Shown here: positions 15,448 to 23,209 of the stretch, piece by piece
Layout of the letters: each line of letters starts with the position of its first letter
Numbering within the stretch: position 1 is the stretch's first letter
NCBI RefSeq assembly: GCF_005747095.1
Contig: NZ_SWLG01000001.1
Span: 248,001 to 312,000, forward strand
From: Exobacillus caeni
GTDB taxonomy: Bacteria > Bacillota > Bacilli > Bacillales > Guptibacillaceae
Length of the DNA stretch: 64,000 nt
Direction: 5' to 3'
Program-made: the position numbers and the translations under genes
Notes under the pieces: model-generated
The model's input: only the letters and a program-made list of their open reading frames with translations
Database searches by the model: none
Told to the model about the DNA's origin: nothing

Positions 15448-17835
15448 TTACTTTGCCTTTAACGTCAATTTTTCTGATTCCTTCCGATACGCTTCAGGAG
15501 TAACATCTGTAAGATGATACTTTCCTGTTGTCCATTCATCGATTTGATCATCATACCATCTGCTCAGTACATGGCCGGATTGGCCAGGTCCTACCACATT
15601 GAAACTTTTCGCAATATCTGCTAGATCAACGACAGAACGCCATGATGCTCCATGGTTAACTTCGCCCGTTGCAGAGCTCCAGCCAGCAGCTCCAACAGTC
15701 ACCCTGCTGCCACCCATCGGTGTGCTTCCAGGGTTAAACAATAAATTCAAAGGTTTTACAGCACTCAATGGATGATTGAATGGAACAGCATGATAAGTTC
15801 CCCATTCCCACTTTGCAGGAGTTTTGCCCTGAAGTTCGATGGATTTATCAACGGCCCGTTGAAAAGAAGTAAGCATTATTTTTGGAAGGCCGCCTGCTTT
15901 CTGTATCCAGGGTCCAGGGTTACCCCTGTCAGCCTGGCGAATAAGTTGGTCGACGATTTGCGCTTTCCCTTCAAACAGGTCCATCATGTCGGTGTCGATT
16001 TTTTCTTCAAATAAAACGTTTGCTGCCTCGAGCATCCAGATATGAAACAGCAGAGGTGCACCGCTGTCAGGATCATCTTGAAAATCCCATTCATTTAGTA
16101 GTTGAAGTGCCTTTTTGTCAACAGGTCTCATTTTCTGTCCTTTTAAATGGCTTTTCAATATCGGGATGAATTCTTTTGCTTGCAAATCCAAGTGGTCGAA
16201 CTGAAGAGACTGCATATCTTTAACAGAAAGCTTGTCTTTCGCTGATAAAACCTCTCTGATCCGGTTCTGGCGATATGGCTGTGCCCATGTGTTCGTTATA
16301 TGGTAAGGATAAGTATCTCCTGCAATTTTGTTGTTTGCAGTCGATATAAATCCTTCCTCTGGATTAACAATTGTCGGAAGTTCCTTCCATGGAATGAACC
16401 CTTCCCATTCATATTCATCTGTCCAGCCAGGGACTGGAACGGTACTGTCTCCATTTTTTCGGATTGGAATGAGACCGTTGGCGCGATAAGCTATTGTCCC
16501 GTCGGTAGATGCAAACACAAAGTTTTGTGCCGGTGTATGGAAGTAGGTCAGTGCCTCTTTAAATTCATCCCAATTTTGAGCTTTTCCGAACCGCAGTACT
16601 GCTTCCAGTTCTGTAGAAGGCTGTAGTGCTGTCCATTTCATTGAAAGAGCAGTTTCAGGACTATCGTCTTTGGCAAATTCAGAAATAACCGGTCCATGTC
16701 TCGTGATTGTCACCTTGTAATCTATCGGTTTCTGATCTTTTACAGTAATTTTCTCGTTAATTACCTCTGCTTTTTCCCAATTCCCATTATACTCAAATTC
16801 ATTTTTGTCATTCGGATTTCGCTTTTCGATATAGAGATCCTGCACATCTGGACCAACATTCGTTACTCCCCATGCAATGTGTTCATTTTTGCCGAGAATG
16901 ATTCCAGGAATGCCTGCGAATATAACACCGTTAACCTTAAAGTCAGGAGAATTCAGATGAGTTTCATACCAGATTGCGGGAGTCGCGAGTCCCAGGTGGG
17001 GGTCATCTGCAAGATAGGGCTTCCCCGATTCTGTTTTCTTGCCAGAAACTACCCAGTTATTGCTCCCATTAAAAGCGTTTGGAACAACAGCTGATGCAAA
17101 GCGATCAGATAAATCAAGCGGTGTTTCCCTTAAAGCCTGCAGCACTTTTGAACCGTCTTCCGGGTAAGAAGGAAAAAGGTCAAGCGCCTCTTCTTCCGTA
17201 AAGTTCTGCAGCAGGTAATATCTGAAGGCCTGCCCTTCCCAGTGTCCTCCAAGATCGAATGCCATGTATTTTCCAATGGTGAGTGAGTCAATGCTTGTCC
17301 ATTTTTTAGGTTCATATCCGAGCAGCATAAATTCGATCGGAAGGGAGCCATTATCTTTCGACTGCTTTATATATGCGTTTACACCTTCAGCATACCAGTC
17401 TAAAATTTCCCTGGCTTCTTCTGAATATCCATCAAGAGAAGCTTCAGCAGCTCTCCGTAATCCTAATGTTCGAAAAAACTTGTCTCTTTCAATGGTTTTC
17501 GCTCCGATAACCTCACTCAGTTCTCCGGAAGCTTGCCGTCTGCTAAGATCCATCTGAAACAACCTGTCCTGTGCAGTTACAAACCCCTGTGCTATAAACA
17601 AATCTCTCATGTTTTTAGCTTCAATATGTGGAACCCCGGATTTGTCCCTGTACACGGAAACGTTTTGAGAAAGCTGGGTGAGAGGGAGCTCCCCCCTGGT
17701 AACTGGCAAAGATTTATACAGGACCCCATAACCTACCGCTCCTGCAATGATAACAATTAGCAACAACCCGAGTATGACTGGCTTAATCCGGCTATGACGC
17801 CGGGGCTCAGGTCTGACTGGTATCGGTGTATTCAT
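15448..17835 (-). CDS. Penicillin acylase-family N-terminal nucleophile hydrolase
   Basis: A large (795-residue) Ntn hydrolase of the penicillin amidase/acyl-homoserine-lactone acylase family. After a basic N-terminus and one membrane segment (VILGLLLIVIIAGAVGYGVL) comes the alpha-subunit region (YRDKSGVPHIEAKN, FVTAQDRLFQMDLSRRQASGEL). The autoprocessing site is near residue 260, where NGSNNWVVSG provides the nucleophilic Ser that becomes the beta-chain N-terminus. Downstream are ADDPHLGL, the PNTIVNPEEGFISTANN-like block and GGSRVTVGAAGW. The enzyme should be anchored outside and cut an amide bond, perhaps of an N-acyl amino acid, beta-lactam or acyl-homoserine lactone; the substrate is unknown. 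The ATG at 17835 is placed six bases after AGGGGG. Confidence 0.88.
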   Translation of the reverse strand: MNTPIPVRPEPRRHSRIKPVILGLLLIVIIAGAVGYGVLYKSLPVTRGELPLTQLSQNVSVYRDKSGVPHIEAKNMRDLFIAQGFVTAQDRLFQMDLSRRQASGELSEVIGAKTIERDKFFRTLGLRRAAEASLDGYSEEAREILDWYAEGVNAYIKQSKDNGSLPIEFMLLGYEPKKWTSIDSLTIGKYMAFDLGGHWEGQAFRYYLLQNFTEEEALDLFPSYPEDGSKVLQALRETPLDLSDRFASAVVPNAFNGSNNWVVSGKKTESGKPYLADDPHLGLATPAIWYETHLNSPDFKVNGVIFAGIPGIILGKNEHIAWGVTNVGPDVQDLYIEKRNPNDKNEFEYNGNWEKAEVINEKITVKDQKPIDYKVTITRHGPVISEFAKDDSPETALSMKWTALQPSTELEAVLRFGKAQNWDEFKEALTYFHTPAQNFVFASTDGTIAYRANGLIPIRKNGDSTVPVPGWTDEYEWEGFIPWKELPTIVNPEEGFISTANNKIAGDTYPYHITNTWAQPYRQNRIREVLSAKDKLSVKDMQSLQFDHLDLQAKEFIPILKSHLKGQKMRPVDKKALQLLNEWDFQDDPDSGAPLLFHIWMLEAANVLFEEKIDTDMMDLFEGKAQIVDQLIRQADRGNPGPWIQKAGGLPKIMLTSFQRAVDKSIELQGKTPAKWEWGTYHAVPFNHPLSAVKPLNLLFNPGSTPMGGSRVTVGAAGWSSATGEVNHGASWRSVVDLADIAKSFNVVGPGQSGHVLSRWYDDQIDEWTTGKYHLTDVTPEAYRKESEKLTLKAK

Positions 17836-17976
17836 GTTCATCCCCCTAAAAACCTTTTTTTTCTAATTTTACCATTGCTTATCTAAATTTTCTGTCATTT
17901 TTTGATAGGAAATGTTTAATAATTGGAAAAAATATAAGATAATAGACTTGTAAAGAAAATTGAGGGGGAGATTTCC

Positions 17977-18315
17977 ATCAGTCCACATTCACAAACAAAT
18001 TTCAAGAATTATGAAGATTTTTGGCCTTTTTATGTGTCACAGCACAGTAAGAAGTCAACACGGTTCTGGCATTTTATCGGTACAAGTTTTGTGTTTATAT
18101 GTATATTCCTCGCTGTATTTTTTAAATGGTGGATCGTACTTCTTGCTCCTGTTATCGCTTATGGGTTTGCATGGTTCAGCCACTTTTTTATAGAAGGTAA
18201 CAAACCGGCAACCTTTGGTCATCCGATCTGGTCTTTAAGGGCAGATTTTAGAATGTACCGTTATATCCTTATAGGGAAGATGGAAGAGGAAGTTAAGCAA
18301 GTAGGGAATAAATAA
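17977..18315 (+). CDS. DUF962/Mpo1-like membrane protein, probable AUC start
   Basis: A 112-residue protein of the DUF962 (YGL010w/Mpo1-like) family. Conserved features are NYEDFWPFYVSQHSK, two membrane hairpins (FICIFLAVFFKWWIVLLAPVIAYGFAWFSHFF) and GNKPATFGHPIWSLRADFRMY. The nearest conventional start, GTG at 18034, would delete the conserved N-terminus and has no ribosome binding site. In frame, 57 bases upstream, an ATC at 17977 lies six bases after GAGGGGGAG. I take this AUC as the initiator; upstream of it there is only ATT, directly against the binding site. Mpo1 in yeast takes part in phytosphingosine alpha-oxidation; the bacterial role is unknown. Confidence 0.8.
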   Translation: MSPHSQTNFKNYEDFWPFYVSQHSKKSTRFWHFIGTSFVFICIFLAVFFKWWIVLLAPVIAYGFAWFSHFFIEGNKPATFGHPIWSLRADFRMYRYILIGKMEEEVKQVGNK

Positions 18316-18360
18316 ACATTCACTGCAGGAGAATAATACTGCAGGACTGTTGAAACCATG

Positions 18361-18382
18361 GCCTCCTCGGGGGCTGTTTTTG
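18361..18382 (+). terminator. Probable terminator of the DUF962 gene
   Basis: GCCTC pairs with GGGGC in a tight hairpin that runs into TGTTTTTGTTT. A second possible stem, CTGCAG/CTGCAG, lies just upstream. Confidence 0.5.
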
Positions 18383-18451
18383 TTTAGTCTTAATATGATC
18401 ATTTTGTATAATGAATACATAATCCATAAAAAAAGACAGGGAGGCTAAAGG

Positions 18452-19045
18452 ATGGATGTATTAGAAGCGATTCGAACAAGACGGAGTATCGGTGTTGTTA
18501 AACAGGATTCCGTTCCAAAAGATTTGATAGAAAAAATTCTAGAAGCAGGTAATTGGGCACCAAGTCATTATAAGACGGAGCCGTGGAAATTTTTCGTGTT
18601 GGAAAATTCGGCGCGAAACAAACTCGGGGATGTATTGGTGGAAATAGCGAAAGAATCAATGGATGACCCAACGACCGAAGAGAACAAGAGGAAGTTAAAA
18701 AAGACGGCTGCCAAGCCTTTGAGAGCTCCTGTCATAATAGCTGTTGCGGTCACGCCTTCCCAAAAGAAAAAGGTTATTGAACTGGAAGAATATGCGGCAG
18801 TAAATGCCGGTATACAAAACATGCTTCTGGTAGCTCATGCACTTGGCCTGGGAGCAATTTGGCGGACCGGTAAACCTTGTTATCATTCCAAAATGCTTGA
18901 ACTGTTTCGTTTGTCAGAAGAAGAAAGGGTTCTGGGATTTATTTATATTGGATATCCAGACATGAAGGCACCTTCTGGGAGCCGGGGGCCTGTAGAAGAA
19001 AAAACCGTTTGGATAAATTCTGATAAAGACCTGGAAAATTTATAG
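18452..19045 (+). CDS. Nitroreductase-family FMN oxidoreductase
   Basis: A 197-residue nitroreductase-fold protein resembling the YdjA branch. The N-terminus MDVLEAIRTRRSIGVVK with the FMN-phosphate-binding RRS motif is present, as are GNWAPSHYKTEPWKFFVL, EEYAAVNAGIQNMLLVAHALGLGAIW and GFIYIGYP. These enzymes are cytosolic flavoproteins that reduce nitro-compounds, quinones or enones with NAD(P)H; the physiological substrate is not evident. GGGAGG lies before the ATG. It stands alone between the DUF962 gene and a dispersed repeat. An iodotyrosine-dehalogenase- or BluB-like function cannot be excluded but is less likely. Confidence 0.85.
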   Translation: MDVLEAIRTRRSIGVVKQDSVPKDLIEKILEAGNWAPSHYKTEPWKFFVLENSARNKLGDVLVEIAKESMDDPTTEENKRKLKKTAAKPLRAPVIIAVAVTPSQKKKVIELEEYAAVNAGIQNMLLVAHALGLGAIWRTGKPCYHSKMLELFRLSEEERVLGFIYIGYPDMKAPSGSRGPVEEKTVWINSDKDLENL

Positions 19046-19192
19046 TAAAATAACAGTATTTTCCAGATTGAATCGATCTGTAAATTCCAAAAGATTTATC
19101 TTCTTTCGTAGCGGGTTGAGGTACCCAAGTATCGTTTTAAAGGATAATATGTAGCCGATATATAATGAACAGGAAAAATTACTTAAACGACC

Positions 19193-19280
19193 AAAAAAAA
19201 TCCGAACTGATTTAAATTCTGATGAAAGAATTTTGAATCATAGTTCGGATTTTCCTTTGGCTAAAATACTTTTGTCCCAG
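19193..19280 (-). repeat. Dispersed hairpin repeat, family R1, copy B (reverse orientation)
   Basis: The reverse complement starts CTGGGACAAAAG and continues through AAAGGAAAATCCGAACTAT and CAAAATTCTT to CAGTTCGGATTTTTTT, matching the copy at 6641-6732 over its whole length. Several differences lie at paired positions of the hairpin arms, suggesting that the fold is kept. It is the only structured feature in the 350-base gap between the nitroreductase gene and the cyclase gene. Confidence 0.65.
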
Positions 19281-19393
19281 CCTCTTTTTTTATATAAGTA
19301 TCTGCTGTGAAAAAGATAGAATCACCTTTTCCATAACCTTTTTTCATTCGAGGAATAAAATACCCCAAATGAATGTTAAAAGGGATGAGATAG

Positions 19394-21268
19394 TTGGATA
19401 CAAATCTAATATTAAAGCGGATTGATAGTCTTAAAGAAGAGCTGCTTTCCCTTCAAAAAGAAGATGGTACCTGGCGTTTTTGTTTTGTGAACAGCTTGAT
19501 TACAGATGCCTATATGATAATTGTATTAAGAACGCTGGAAATACAAGGGACAGAAGAAGAACAAATAATTAAGAGCCTTGTTCAGCGATTGCTATCGCAA
19601 CAATCAGAGGATGGAGCCTGGCGGTTGTATGAGGATGAAAGGGAGGGAAATCTTGATGCGACCATTCAAGCTTACAACGCATTGCTATTTTCAGGCTATG
19701 TAAACAAAAACGATGAAAATATGAAAAAAGCGGAAAAGAGTATTTTTCGACAGGGAGGACTTGAAAAGGCACATCCGATTACAAAAGCATTTCTGGCCGC
19801 AAACGGTCAATTCAACTGGCCGCTAAACTTCCATATCCCAATCGGCATAATGCTTCTTCCCAGGGTCCTTCCGATAAACTTTTTCGATTTCAGTTCTTAT
19901 GGCAGAATTCACTTCGCTCCGTTGTTAGTATTGCTTGATAAACGTTTTTCCATTCAGACTAAATGGACCCCTGACCTGTCGAATCTGCACAGGAAAAGTT
20001 TACATTCAATCAAGGAAGAAGAATTGAGAGCGTTATTGCCGTTTGCAAAGGAAATGAACACGCTTCTTAATATTCCGTCCGATTTATATCAAGCTGCATT
20101 AAAAAAAGCAGAGGAATACATGTTAAAGAGGATAGAGTCTGACGGAACCCTTTACAGTTATGCTACCGCTACATTTCTGATGGTATATGCACTCCTTGCA
20201 CTTGATTATTCAAAATCTTCACCCGTACTGTTGCAGGCTGTCAACGGACTGAAGGACATGATTTGTAAAACAGAAACTTCTATTCACGTACAAAACTCGC
20301 CATCTACTATTTGGGATACTTCGCTTATCAGCTATGCATTGCAGGAAGCAGGAATTTCCTGCGAATCTACGTCAATAGAAAAAGCAAATGATTATTTGCT
20401 GATGCAACAACACTATAAATATGGCGACTGGGCTATTAAAGCTCCGGATGTTGCCCCCGGCGGTTGGGGCTTTTCAGAGACAAACAGCATTCATCCCGAT
20501 GTAGATGATACAGCAGCGGCTCTAAGGGCTATTACTTGTTCAACGGAAAAAAGCAGGACTTATCGGAAAGCATGGCATCGGGGATTTAACTGGGTGCTTG
20601 GAACGCAAAATTCAGATGGGGGATGGGCAGCATTTGAAAAAGACACAACGAACGCTTTTTTGAGTGCTCTACCAGTCCGGAATGCTATAGATGTACTAGT
20701 AGAGCCATCGACAGCTGATGTGACAGGAAGGACGCTCGAATTTCTCGGGAACAAGGTAGGGTTAAGGCAGGACCACCCACAAGTAAAGAGGGCCATTCGC
20801 TGGTTGCTTAAAAATCAAGAAAAAAGCGGATCCTGGTATGGTAAATGGTCGATTTGTTATATATACGGAACCTGGGCGGCATTAACAGGATTGAAGGCAG
20901 TGAACATTTCCTCCTCTAACAAAGCGATACAAAAAGCCAGGAATTGGCTGGTGACGATACAGCATCCAGATGGAGGATGGGGAGAGTCCTGTAAAAGCGA
21001 TGAGGCAAGGCAGTTTGTCCCCTTAAACTTTAGCACACCATCACAAACTTCATGGGCCTTAGATGCATTGATCGCCTGTGATAGACAGCCATCTTCGGAA
21101 ATTGATGCCGGAATCCAAAAGCTGGTGAAGGATGAATGGGAAGAGGATGCAGAAATATATCCTACAGGAGCAGGGCTCCCTGGGGGATTTTATATCCATT
21201 ATGATAGCTATAAGTTGATTTGGCCTTTGCTTACGTTAAGCCATTACATGAAGAAATATAAAAAGTGA
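19394..21268 (+). CDS. shc: Squalene-hopene cyclase family terpene cyclase (possibly sporulenol synthase)
   Basis: A 624-residue class II triterpene cyclase. The catalytic DxDD motif is D369-V-D-D372 (HPDVDDTAAAL), where the first protonation occurs. QW repeats typical of the alpha/alpha barrels are visible, for example QQSEDGAWRL, QNSDGGWAAF, QEKSGSWYGKW and QHPDGGWGES. The protein is a monotopic membrane enzyme. In B. subtilis the homologue SqhC makes sporulenol from tetraprenyl-beta-curcumene, so either hopanoids or sporulenes are possible products. Start is TTG at 19394, with AAGGGATGAG upstream and an in-frame stop directly before it. It converges on speD and shares its terminator. Confidence 0.92.
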   Translation: MDTNLILKRIDSLKEELLSLQKEDGTWRFCFVNSLITDAYMIIVLRTLEIQGTEEEQIIKSLVQRLLSQQSEDGAWRLYEDEREGNLDATIQAYNALLFSGYVNKNDENMKKAEKSIFRQGGLEKAHPITKAFLAANGQFNWPLNFHIPIGIMLLPRVLPINFFDFSSYGRIHFAPLLVLLDKRFSIQTKWTPDLSNLHRKSLHSIKEEELRALLPFAKEMNTLLNIPSDLYQAALKKAEEYMLKRIESDGTLYSYATATFLMVYALLALDYSKSSPVLLQAVNGLKDMICKTETSIHVQNSPSTIWDTSLISYALQEAGISCESTSIEKANDYLLMQQHYKYGDWAIKAPDVAPGGWGFSETNSIHPDVDDTAAALRAITCSTEKSRTYRKAWHRGFNWVLGTQNSDGGWAAFEKDTTNAFLSALPVRNAIDVLVEPSTADVTGRTLEFLGNKVGLRQDHPQVKRAIRWLLKNQEKSGSWYGKWSICYIYGTWAALTGLKAVNISSSNKAIQKARNWLVTIQHPDGGWGESCKSDEARQFVPLNFSTPSQTSWALDALIACDRQPSSEIDAGIQKLVKDEWEEDAEIYPTGAGLPGGFYIHYDSYKLIWPLLTLSHYMKKYKK

Positions 21269-21295
21269 AAAGCCCATATCACAATGGGCTTTTTG
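21267..21295. terminator. Bidirectional terminator between shc and speD
   Basis: AAAAGCCCAT pairs with ATGGGCTTTTT. The loop holds the end of speD (stop at 21279), and T-tracts occur on both strands. Confidence 0.8.
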
Positions 21296-21665
21296 TCGTT
21301 GGATTTTTCATTTTAAGTTCCCCGAGTCCTCTTGGTATTTCAACTGAATGCATCGTTTTTGCATCCAGTGCTTTTGCAATCATTAATGCGGCGTCTTTTG
21401 GATTGATAGAATCACCGCAAGTATAGACATCAACAGATGCATAACCGTGTTCCGGAAAGCTGTGTATAGTAAGATGGGATTCGGCGATGATCACTGCACC
21501 GCTTACCCCTTGTGGATCAAATGGATGAAAAATAACTTCTCGAATCTCTGCTCCTGCATTGAGGGCAGCATGAGCGAATGTTTCTTCAATTAATTGCAAG
21601 TCGTTCAGCTTGTCATGATCACAATCCCACAACTCTGCTATGATATGATATCCAAGCGTTTCGAT
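21279..21665 (-). CDS. speD: S-adenosylmethionine decarboxylase proenzyme, probable AUC start
   Basis: A pyruvoyl-dependent enzyme that makes decarboxylated AdoMet for spermidine synthesis. Self-cleavage occurs at Glu62-Ser63 ([10 protein letters not shown]), and the catalytic partners His68 and Cys83 (YTCGD) are present. The gene has no ATG, GTG or TTG at the proper place: the first conventional start, TTG at 21632, would delete the conserved [10 protein letters not shown] segment. An ATC at 21665 lies exactly where family members begin (M-x-T-x-G-x-H), eight bases after a perfect GGGAGG. Counting from it gives Ser63/His68/Cys83, the numbering known for class 1B enzymes. I therefore annotate an AUC start and 128 residues. 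It converges on shc. Confidence 0.9.
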   Translation of the reverse strand: METLGYHIIAELWDCDHDKLNDLQLIEETFAHAALNAGAEIREVIFHPFDPQGVSGAVIIAESHLTIHSFPEHGYASVDVYTCGDSINPKDAALMIAKALDAKTMHSVEIPRGLGELKMKNPTTKSPL

Positions 21666-21906
21666 AAAGATTACCTCCCTTTAACACGCAACACTAACGA
21701 TTATTTTGATGAAACGCGCCTGTATTTATACCGAATTCCCTACTTTTTCCTACATTAAAACAAAAATTTGGACGTATTCATTTCTGCTATTTGCTTGTCC
21801 TGGTTTTATATTAAAACATTACCTGTGATACAAGGTGCATTTCTTGTTTTTTTGCATAGGATGCCACTAGGTAAACGTCTACCATTCTCTTTGTAGGAGG
21901 GAACTT

Positions 21907-23004
21907 ATGAGCAAGGTAAAAAACTTTTATGCCGGATCCAATTCGAGTATCGGCTTTTATTCCCTGTATGATGAAGCATTAAAAGACCTTGAAACCCTTT
22001 ATATTTTAAAAGGCGGTCCCGGAACAGGAAAGTCATCTTTCATGAAGAAGGTTGGCTCCGCAGTGGCACAGGCAGGTTATAACATTGAAGTTCTTCACTG
22101 TTCTTCCGATAATAAATCCATCGATGGAATTATTATTCCTGCTCTTAAAATAGGGTTTGTTGATGGTACAGCTCCTCACATTGTCGATCCAAAGTATCCC
22201 GGTGTAGTGGATAAAATCATTAATCTCGGTGATTACCGGGATGATACAAAACTAAAACAACATCGGGAAGAAATTGTTCAGCTTACAGATGAAATCAGTG
22301 ACTGCTTCAGGGAGGCTTACCAGAAATTTGCGGATGCCAAAAAAGTACATTTAAAAAAAGAAGAAATTTATATTGAAGCGATGGATTTTAATAAAGCGGA
22401 TGAAATAACACAGCACCTGATGGAGAAAATATTTGAGCGAACTGCAGATCCTGGTAAGAACAATAAAAGCAGAAAAATATTCTTCGGTGCAGCGACTCCT
22501 GAAGGACCTGTAAACTATATCGATAATATAACAGAGGATGTGGCAAAGCGTTATATTATTAAGGGGCGTTCGGGAAGCGGAAAATCTACCCTGATGAAAA
22601 GAATCGCAAAAAAAGCAGAAAGCATGGATCTCAATGTGGAAACCTATTACTGTGCGTTTGATCCTAACAGCGTGGATATGATTATTATTCCTTCCTTAGA
22701 TGTTGCCGTGCTGGATGGAACTGCTCCACATGTTATTGATGCTACAAGGGCAAACGACGAAATCATCGATATGTTTGAACTGTGTATCGATAAAACGGTA
22801 GAAGTAGAACGGCGAGAAGAGATCAAAGAATTGGAATCACGATATAAGCACATCATGAGGCTTGGCACCGCGTCCTTGCAAAAAGCAAAAGATCTGCACG
22901 ACCGGCTTGAGGCTTATTATATCGCGGCGATGGATTTTGCAGCGATTGACAGAAGGCAAGAAGAGCTGCTTGAAGAAATTTTTGCGGCGACCCGGCAACC
23001 TTAA
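21907..23004 (+). CDS. Double P-loop ATP/GTP-binding protein of unknown function (PRK06851 type)
   Basis: A 365-residue protein built from two similar halves. Each half starts with a Walker A motif, GGPGTGKSS near residue 37 and GRSGSGKST near residue 219. Each then has a Cys-containing strand, a conserved [IM]IIIP segment, and the phrase DGTAPH[IV][VI]D. Each ends with a helical stretch that contains IEAMDF or IAAMDF followed by charged helices. I recognise this as a conserved Firmicutes family without assigned function. No classical Walker B is obvious. AGGAGGG precedes the ATG. It is monocistronic with its own terminator. A nucleotide kinase-like or switch ATPase role is possible but not shown. 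Confidence 0.75.
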   Translation: MSKVKNFYAGSNSSIGFYSLYDEALKDLETLYILKGGPGTGKSSFMKKVGSAVAQAGYNIEVLHCSSDNKSIDGIIIPALKIGFVDGTAPHIVDPKYPGVVDKIINLGDYRDDTKLKQHREEIVQLTDEISDCFREAYQKFADAKKVHLKKEEIYIEAMDFNKADEITQHLMEKIFERTADPGKNNKSRKIFFGAATPEGPVNYIDNITEDVAKRYIIKGRSGSGKSTLMKRIAKKAESMDLNVETYYCAFDPNSVDMIIIPSLDVAVLDGTAPHVIDATRANDEIIDMFELCIDKTVEVERREEIKELESRYKHIMRLGTASLQKAKDLHDRLEAYYIAAMDFAAIDRRQEELLEEIFAATRQP

Positions 23005-23030
23005 CTGTTGCTGAAACTTTTTACATCATA

Positions 23031-23058
23031 GAACCCGGGGCTTTTTCCGGGTTCTTTT
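23031..23058 (+). terminator. Terminator of the double P-loop gene
   Basis: GAACCCGG pairs with CCGGGTTC and is followed by TTTTCC, 27 bases after the stop. Confidence 0.8.
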
Positions 23059-23209
23059 CCTTTCAATTATTTTCTGAAGTTCTGCCAATCAACAAGCTTT
23101 CTTTATGTCTTAATTATCAGGCGGTGGAAAACTGCTTCAATTACAGTAGTTTAGGTTTCGAAATAGGGGGAATTTTATCAATACTAATTGTCCATGAGGA
23201 GGAAGGATT

